36,820 nucleotides of DNA, taken from positions 1 to 36,820 of the forward strand of contig JBBILQ010000022.1 in assembly GCA_037444845.1 (NCBI GenBank), given 5' to 3'. The notes under the pieces are model-generated. The model was not told where the DNA came from. It searched no databases and worked only from the letters and a program-made list of their open reading frames with translations. Each line of letters begins with the position of its first letter. Positions within the stretch are counted from its first letter, which is position 1. Source of the stretch: JARYMI01 sp037444845 (GTDB lineage: Bacteria; Acidobacteriota; Aminicenantia; Aminicenantales; UBA8522). This document shows positions 34,408 to 36,820 of this stretch, in pieces. The position numbers and the translations under genes were made by a program.

Positions 34408-35100
34408 TCATTTCTCGAGAATTGTCTCTGAAATCCTCAAAGATGGACCCATGGTGGAAGAGAGGAAAATGCTGCGGACGTACTTGCCCTTGGCAGCAGG
34501 GGGCTTGGCATGGAGGACAGCCTGGATGTACGTCCTGATGTTCTCGGTAAGCTTGTCCTCGGAAAACGAAACCTTGCCCACGCTGGAGTGGAGGATTCCC
34601 GTCTTGTCAACGCGGAATTCCACCTTGCCCGCTTTGGTCTCTTCGACCGCTTTCTTGATGTCAAAAGTCACTGTTCCCGACTTGGGATTGGGCATCAGGC
34701 CTTTGGTCCCCAGAATTCTTCCCAGCTTGCCGACGTTCCTCATGACATCGGGCGTGGCGATAACGACATCAAATTCAATCCATCCAGAAGCAATCTTCTC
34801 GATCAGCTCTTCCCCCCCTGCGTATTCAGCCCCTGCTTCCTCAGCTTCTTTGATCTTTTCTCCGGCGGCGATGACGCAGATCTTTTTGCTCTTCCCTGTT
34901 CCATGCGGCAGGATAATAGTCCCCCGGACCATCTGCTCGGAGTGTTTGGGGTTGACCCCCAAGCGCATGGCGATATCGACAGATTCGTCGAACTTGGCAG
35001 TGCCCGTTTTTTTCAGCAGGCTCACGGCCTCTTCCAGCGTGTATTCCTTCAGGCTGAGAGACTCTTTTGCCTTGGCGTATCTTTTCCCTCGTTTACTCAC
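34408..35100 (-). CDS. rplA: 50S ribosomal protein uL1
   Basis: Protein of the mobile L1 stalk that helps release deacylated tRNA; a translational repressor of its own operon in E. coli. The 230 residues include MRLGVNPKHSEQMVRGTIIL, then LPHGTGKSKKICVIAAGEK and GLMPNPKSGTVTFDIKKAVE, the family signature. The start is GTG at 35100, overlapping the rplK stop by eight bases. Confidence 0.98.
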   Translation of the reverse strand: MSKRGKRYAKAKESLSLKEYTLEEAVSLLKKTGTAKFDESVDIAMRLGVNPKHSEQMVRGTIILPHGTGKSKKICVIAAGEKIKEAEEAGAEYAGGEELIEKIASGWIEFDVVIATPDVMRNVGKLGRILGTKGLMPNPKSGTVTFDIKKAVEETKAGKVEFRVDKTGILHSSVGKVSFSEDKLTENIRTYIQAVLHAKPPAAKGKYVRSIFLSSTMGPSLRISETILEK

Positions 35101-35524
35101 TGACGATCTCCAATCCCATATTCTTCGCTGTGCCCTCGATGATCCGTTTAGCCGCCTCTAAATCATAGGCGTTTAAATCCGGCATCTTGAGCCTGGCGAT
35201 GTCCTCGACCTGTTTTTGAGTGATCTTGCCAACTTTTTCTTTGTTCGGCGCTCCCGAACCTTTGGCGATCCCGGCGGCCCTCTTCAAAAGATAGGAAGCC
35301 GGAGGCGTCTTCAGGTCAAAAACGAAGCTCTTGTCCTTGAACACCGTGATGACGACAGGAACGACGGTCCCCTCTTCCAGCCGGCTGGTTTTCTCGTTGA
35401 ACTGGCGGACGAAATCCATAATATTGACGTTGTGCTGGCCCAAGGCCGGGCCGACAGGAGGGGCGGGACTGGCCTGCCCGGCGACGATCTGGAGCTTGAT
35501 CCTGGCCACAACTTCTTTGGACAT
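35093..35524 (-). CDS. rplK: 50S ribosomal protein uL11
   Basis: Protein of the GTPase-associated centre that binds 23S rRNA helices 43-44, needed for the stringent response and the target region of thiopeptides. The 143 residues contain the proline-rich AGQASPAPPVGPALGQHNVN near the N-terminus and the C-terminal rRNA-binding domain with GSGAPNKEKVGKITQKQVED. ATG follows GGAGGAGAGG. A TAG and nine bases separate it from nusG. Confidence 0.99.
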   Translation of the reverse strand: MSKEVVARIKLQIVAGQASPAPPVGPALGQHNVNIMDFVRQFNEKTSRLEEGTVVPVVITVFKDKSFVFDLKTPPASYLLKRAAGIAKGSGAPNKEKVGKITQKQVEDIARLKMPDLNAYDLEAAKRIIEGTAKNMGLEIVSE

Positions 35525-35533
35525 CCTCTCCTC

Positions 35534-36064
35534 CTAAAGCTTCTCCACCTGAAGGAATTCCAGTTCAACCGGCGTTGAGCGGCCAAAAATCGTGACGAGA
35601 ACCTTCAGTGTGTTCTTTTCATGATTCACTTCCTCAACGATGCCGTTGAAATTAAAGAAGGGGCCGTCGATGATCCGGACCGCCTCCCCTTTCTCGAAGG
35701 TATGTTTAGGCTTGGGCCTCTCCGATGTCGTCTCCATGTGCTCGACAATCTGGCCAACTTCTTCTCGGTTTAGCGGCGAAGGCTTTTTCCCGGAGCCGAC
35801 AAACCCAGTGACTTTAGGCGTTTCCCGGACGAGATGCCAGTTCTCATCATTCATTTCCATCTCCAAGAGGATGTACCCCGGGTAAGACCTTTTCGTCGAG
35901 ACGACCTTCCGACCGCCCTTGATTTCAACCACATCTTCGGTCGGGATAATGATCTGGCCGAACTGACTCTGAAGGCTCATCTCCGCAGCCCTCTGACGGA
36001 TGGACTCGGCCACAAATTTTTCAAACCCTGAATATGTGTGGACAACGTACCAGTTTTTAGCCAT
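35534..36064 (-). CDS. nusG: Transcription termination/antitermination protein NusG
   Basis: Processivity factor that binds RNA polymerase and links it to Rho or, through uS10, to the ribosome. The 176 residues have an N-terminal NGN domain (KNWYVVHTYSGFEKFVAESI at the start) and a C-terminal KOW domain with FEKGEAVRIIDGPFFNFNGI at about 124-143. Length is normal for bacterial NusG without extra insertions. It follows secE by 12 bases, as in most bacteria. Confidence 0.98.
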   Translation of the reverse strand: MAKNWYVVHTYSGFEKFVAESIRQRAAEMSLQSQFGQIIIPTEDVVEIKGGRKVVSTKRSYPGYILLEMEMNDENWHLVRETPKVTGFVGSGKKPSPLNREEVGQIVEHMETTSERPKPKHTFEKGEAVRIIDGPFFNFNGIVEEVNHEKNTLKVLVTIFGRSTPVELEFLQVEKL

Positions 36065-36076
36065 GGTGGTCCCTGT

Positions 36077-36286
36077 TTAGCCGAAAATAGACTTGATCTG
36101 AGTGATCACCCAGGAAAAAATGAGGTCCATGAAAAAAAGATAGAATCCAAAAAAAATGATGGCGATGATGACGACAAGAGTCGTGTTGTAGACCTCGAGC
36201 CGCGACGGCCAGGTCACTTTCTTGACCTCTCCTTTTACGTCTTTCAGGAAATTCGTCAAGCGCTTATACCATCTGATTTTTTCCAT
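36077..36286 (-). CDS. secE: Protein translocase subunit SecE
   Basis: Small essential SecYEG subunit that clamps SecY. The 69 residues have an amphipathic N-terminal part, the conserved VKGEVKKVTWPSRLEVYNTT motif at about 18-37 and one membrane helix (about 38-60) followed by FSWVITQIKSIFG. This is the short, single-span type found outside the enteric group. ATG at 36286 follows GAGGGAT. Confidence 0.97.
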   Translation of the reverse strand: MEKIRWYKRLTNFLKDVKGEVKKVTWPSRLEVYNTTLVVIIAIIFFGFYLFFMDLIFSWVITQIKSIFG

Positions 36287-36393
36287 GAGCGATCCCTCGC
36301 TGAATCACAGGCTTTCTTCTGTTTGCTCAATCCTCCTTGGTCTCGCGGGAAAGTATGATTATTCAGCTCTCTCCGTTTGCCAGAAGCAGGGGG

Positions 36394-36467
<74 letters not shown>

Positions 36468-36513
36468 TCCCTTTTTTTCTTCACCTCGCGTTTCCGAGAA
36501 AGGCTACCGCCCG

Positions 36514-36663
36514 TCACTTCACTTCCTTGTGGAGCGTGTGTTTCCGACAGAACTTGCAAAATTTTCTCATCTCCAGCCTCTCTGTCTGCTTTTTTTTGTT
36601 CCTTGTCGACGTGTAATTCCTGCGCTTGCATTCAGAACACTGGAGCGTGATCAATTCTCTCAT
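36514..36663 (-). CDS. rpmG: 50S ribosomal protein bL33, zinc-binding type
   Basis: Small zinc-ribbon protein near the E site of the large subunit. Translation from ATG at 36663 gives 49 residues, MRELITLQCSECKRRNYTS onward, ending RKHTLHKEVK before TGA. Ligands C9, C12, C36 and C39 mark the zinc form. It lies 98 bases after the partial tuf copy and 46 bases before tRNA-Trp, the standard tuf-rpmG-trnW-secE order. Confidence 0.96.
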   Translation of the reverse strand: MRELITLQCSECKRRNYTSTRNKKKQTERLEMRKFCKFCRKHTLHKEVK

Positions 36664-36761
36664 CTTCTGCTCTCTGTCATCTCATGGCGAAGAGCCTTGC
36701 GCGTTGGCGACCCGGTCAGCGGGGTCTTATGCTCTGTTCCTCGCCTTTCCCTCCGTCCTCC
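36664..36761 (-). other. Spacer between second tuf copy and rpmG
   Basis: 98 bases without a gene. In the transcript GACCC and GGGTC can pair over an eight-base loop, but no U tract follows. I see no convincing sigma70 promoter, so rpmG-trnW-secE may be read through from tuf. Confidence 0.3.
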
Positions 36762-36820
36762 TTACTCCATGATCTCCGTCACCGTCCCCGCTCCGACCGT
36801 CCGCCCGCCTTCCCGAATCG
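36762..36820 (-). CDS. tuf: Elongation factor Tu, second copy, only the 3' end
   Basis: The last 18 codons and TAA of a second tuf gene; the rest lies beyond the window. The encoded residues match the C-terminus of the complete copy (ending TVGAGTVTEIME). Bases 36766-36820 are identical to 20552-20606 over all 55 positions; the next base differs (GAG here, GAA there, for the last Glu) and the stops differ (TAA against TAG). Two tuf genes, one in the str group and one before secE, is a common bacterial arrangement. Whether the rest of the gene matches cannot be seen. Confidence 0.9.
   Translation of the reverse strand, partial: IREGGRTVGAGTVTEIME

Noticed and set aside
36287..36393. Possible promoter between tRNA-Trp and secE
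   Set aside because: CATACT-like boxes occur but without an acceptable -35 at the right distance; read-through from the upstream genes is simpler.

Overview
This window is the core translation and transcription gene cluster of a Gram-negative-type bacterium of moderate GC content. RNA polymerase beta carries the long C-terminal-half coiled-coil insertion, and beta-prime carries a trigger-loop insertion, both as in Proteobacteria-like lineages. Beta also has an N-terminal eight-cysteine insertion that I remember from Acidobacteriota-type RpoB proteins. An acidobacterial relative (for example Aminicenantes-like) is therefore my best guess, but this is inference from memory and not a computed placement.

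Layout. From 1 to 973 (+ strand) there is the 3' part of an ISAs1-like transposase gene, cut by the window edge. From 1214 to 5331 (+ strand) there is a small housekeeping group: a tRNA nucleotidyltransferase/poly(A) polymerase family gene with an HD domain, galE overlapping it, and an MltD-like lipoprotein lytic transglycosylase with C-terminal LysM repeats. The last has its own sigma70-type promoter. From 5350 to 36820 everything is on the minus strand and is transcribed from right to left without interruption. The order is tuf (second copy, only its last 59 bases), rpmG, tRNA-Trp, secE, nusG, rplK, rplA, rplJ, rplL, rpoB, rpoC, rpsL, rpsG, fusA, tuf, the S10 group (rpsJ to rpsQ), the spc group (rplN to rpmJ, including secY, adk, map and infA) and the alpha group (rpsM, rpsK, rpsD, rpoA, rplQ). 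The classical rif, str, S10, spc and alpha operons are thus joined into one run of 46 genes, with many 1-10 base overlaps.

How the genes work together. The run encodes most ribosomal proteins, three RNA polymerase subunits, NusG, two elongation factors, IF-1, the SecY/SecE translocon, methionine aminopeptidase and adenylate kinase: the growth-rate-linked core of gene expression and protein export. A near-consensus promoter (TTGACA, 17 bp, TATTAT) lies directly upstream of rpsL, so the str-to-alpha part can be transcribed independently of rpoBC. The tRNA-Trp gene has no encoded CCA tail and would need a CCA-adding enzyme such as the one proposed at 1214-2656.

Most unusual features. The internal tuf gene is written almost entirely in G-ending codons, quite unlike its neighbours. 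The window ends after exactly 55 bases of perfect identity to that tuf gene. RpoB has the cysteine-rich insertion. Every ribosomal protein here that exists in zinc and zinc-free forms is the zinc form. I found no CRISPR array, phage, toxin-antitoxin, biosynthetic or defence system, and no convincing undescribed system. Gene order is otherwise orthodox.
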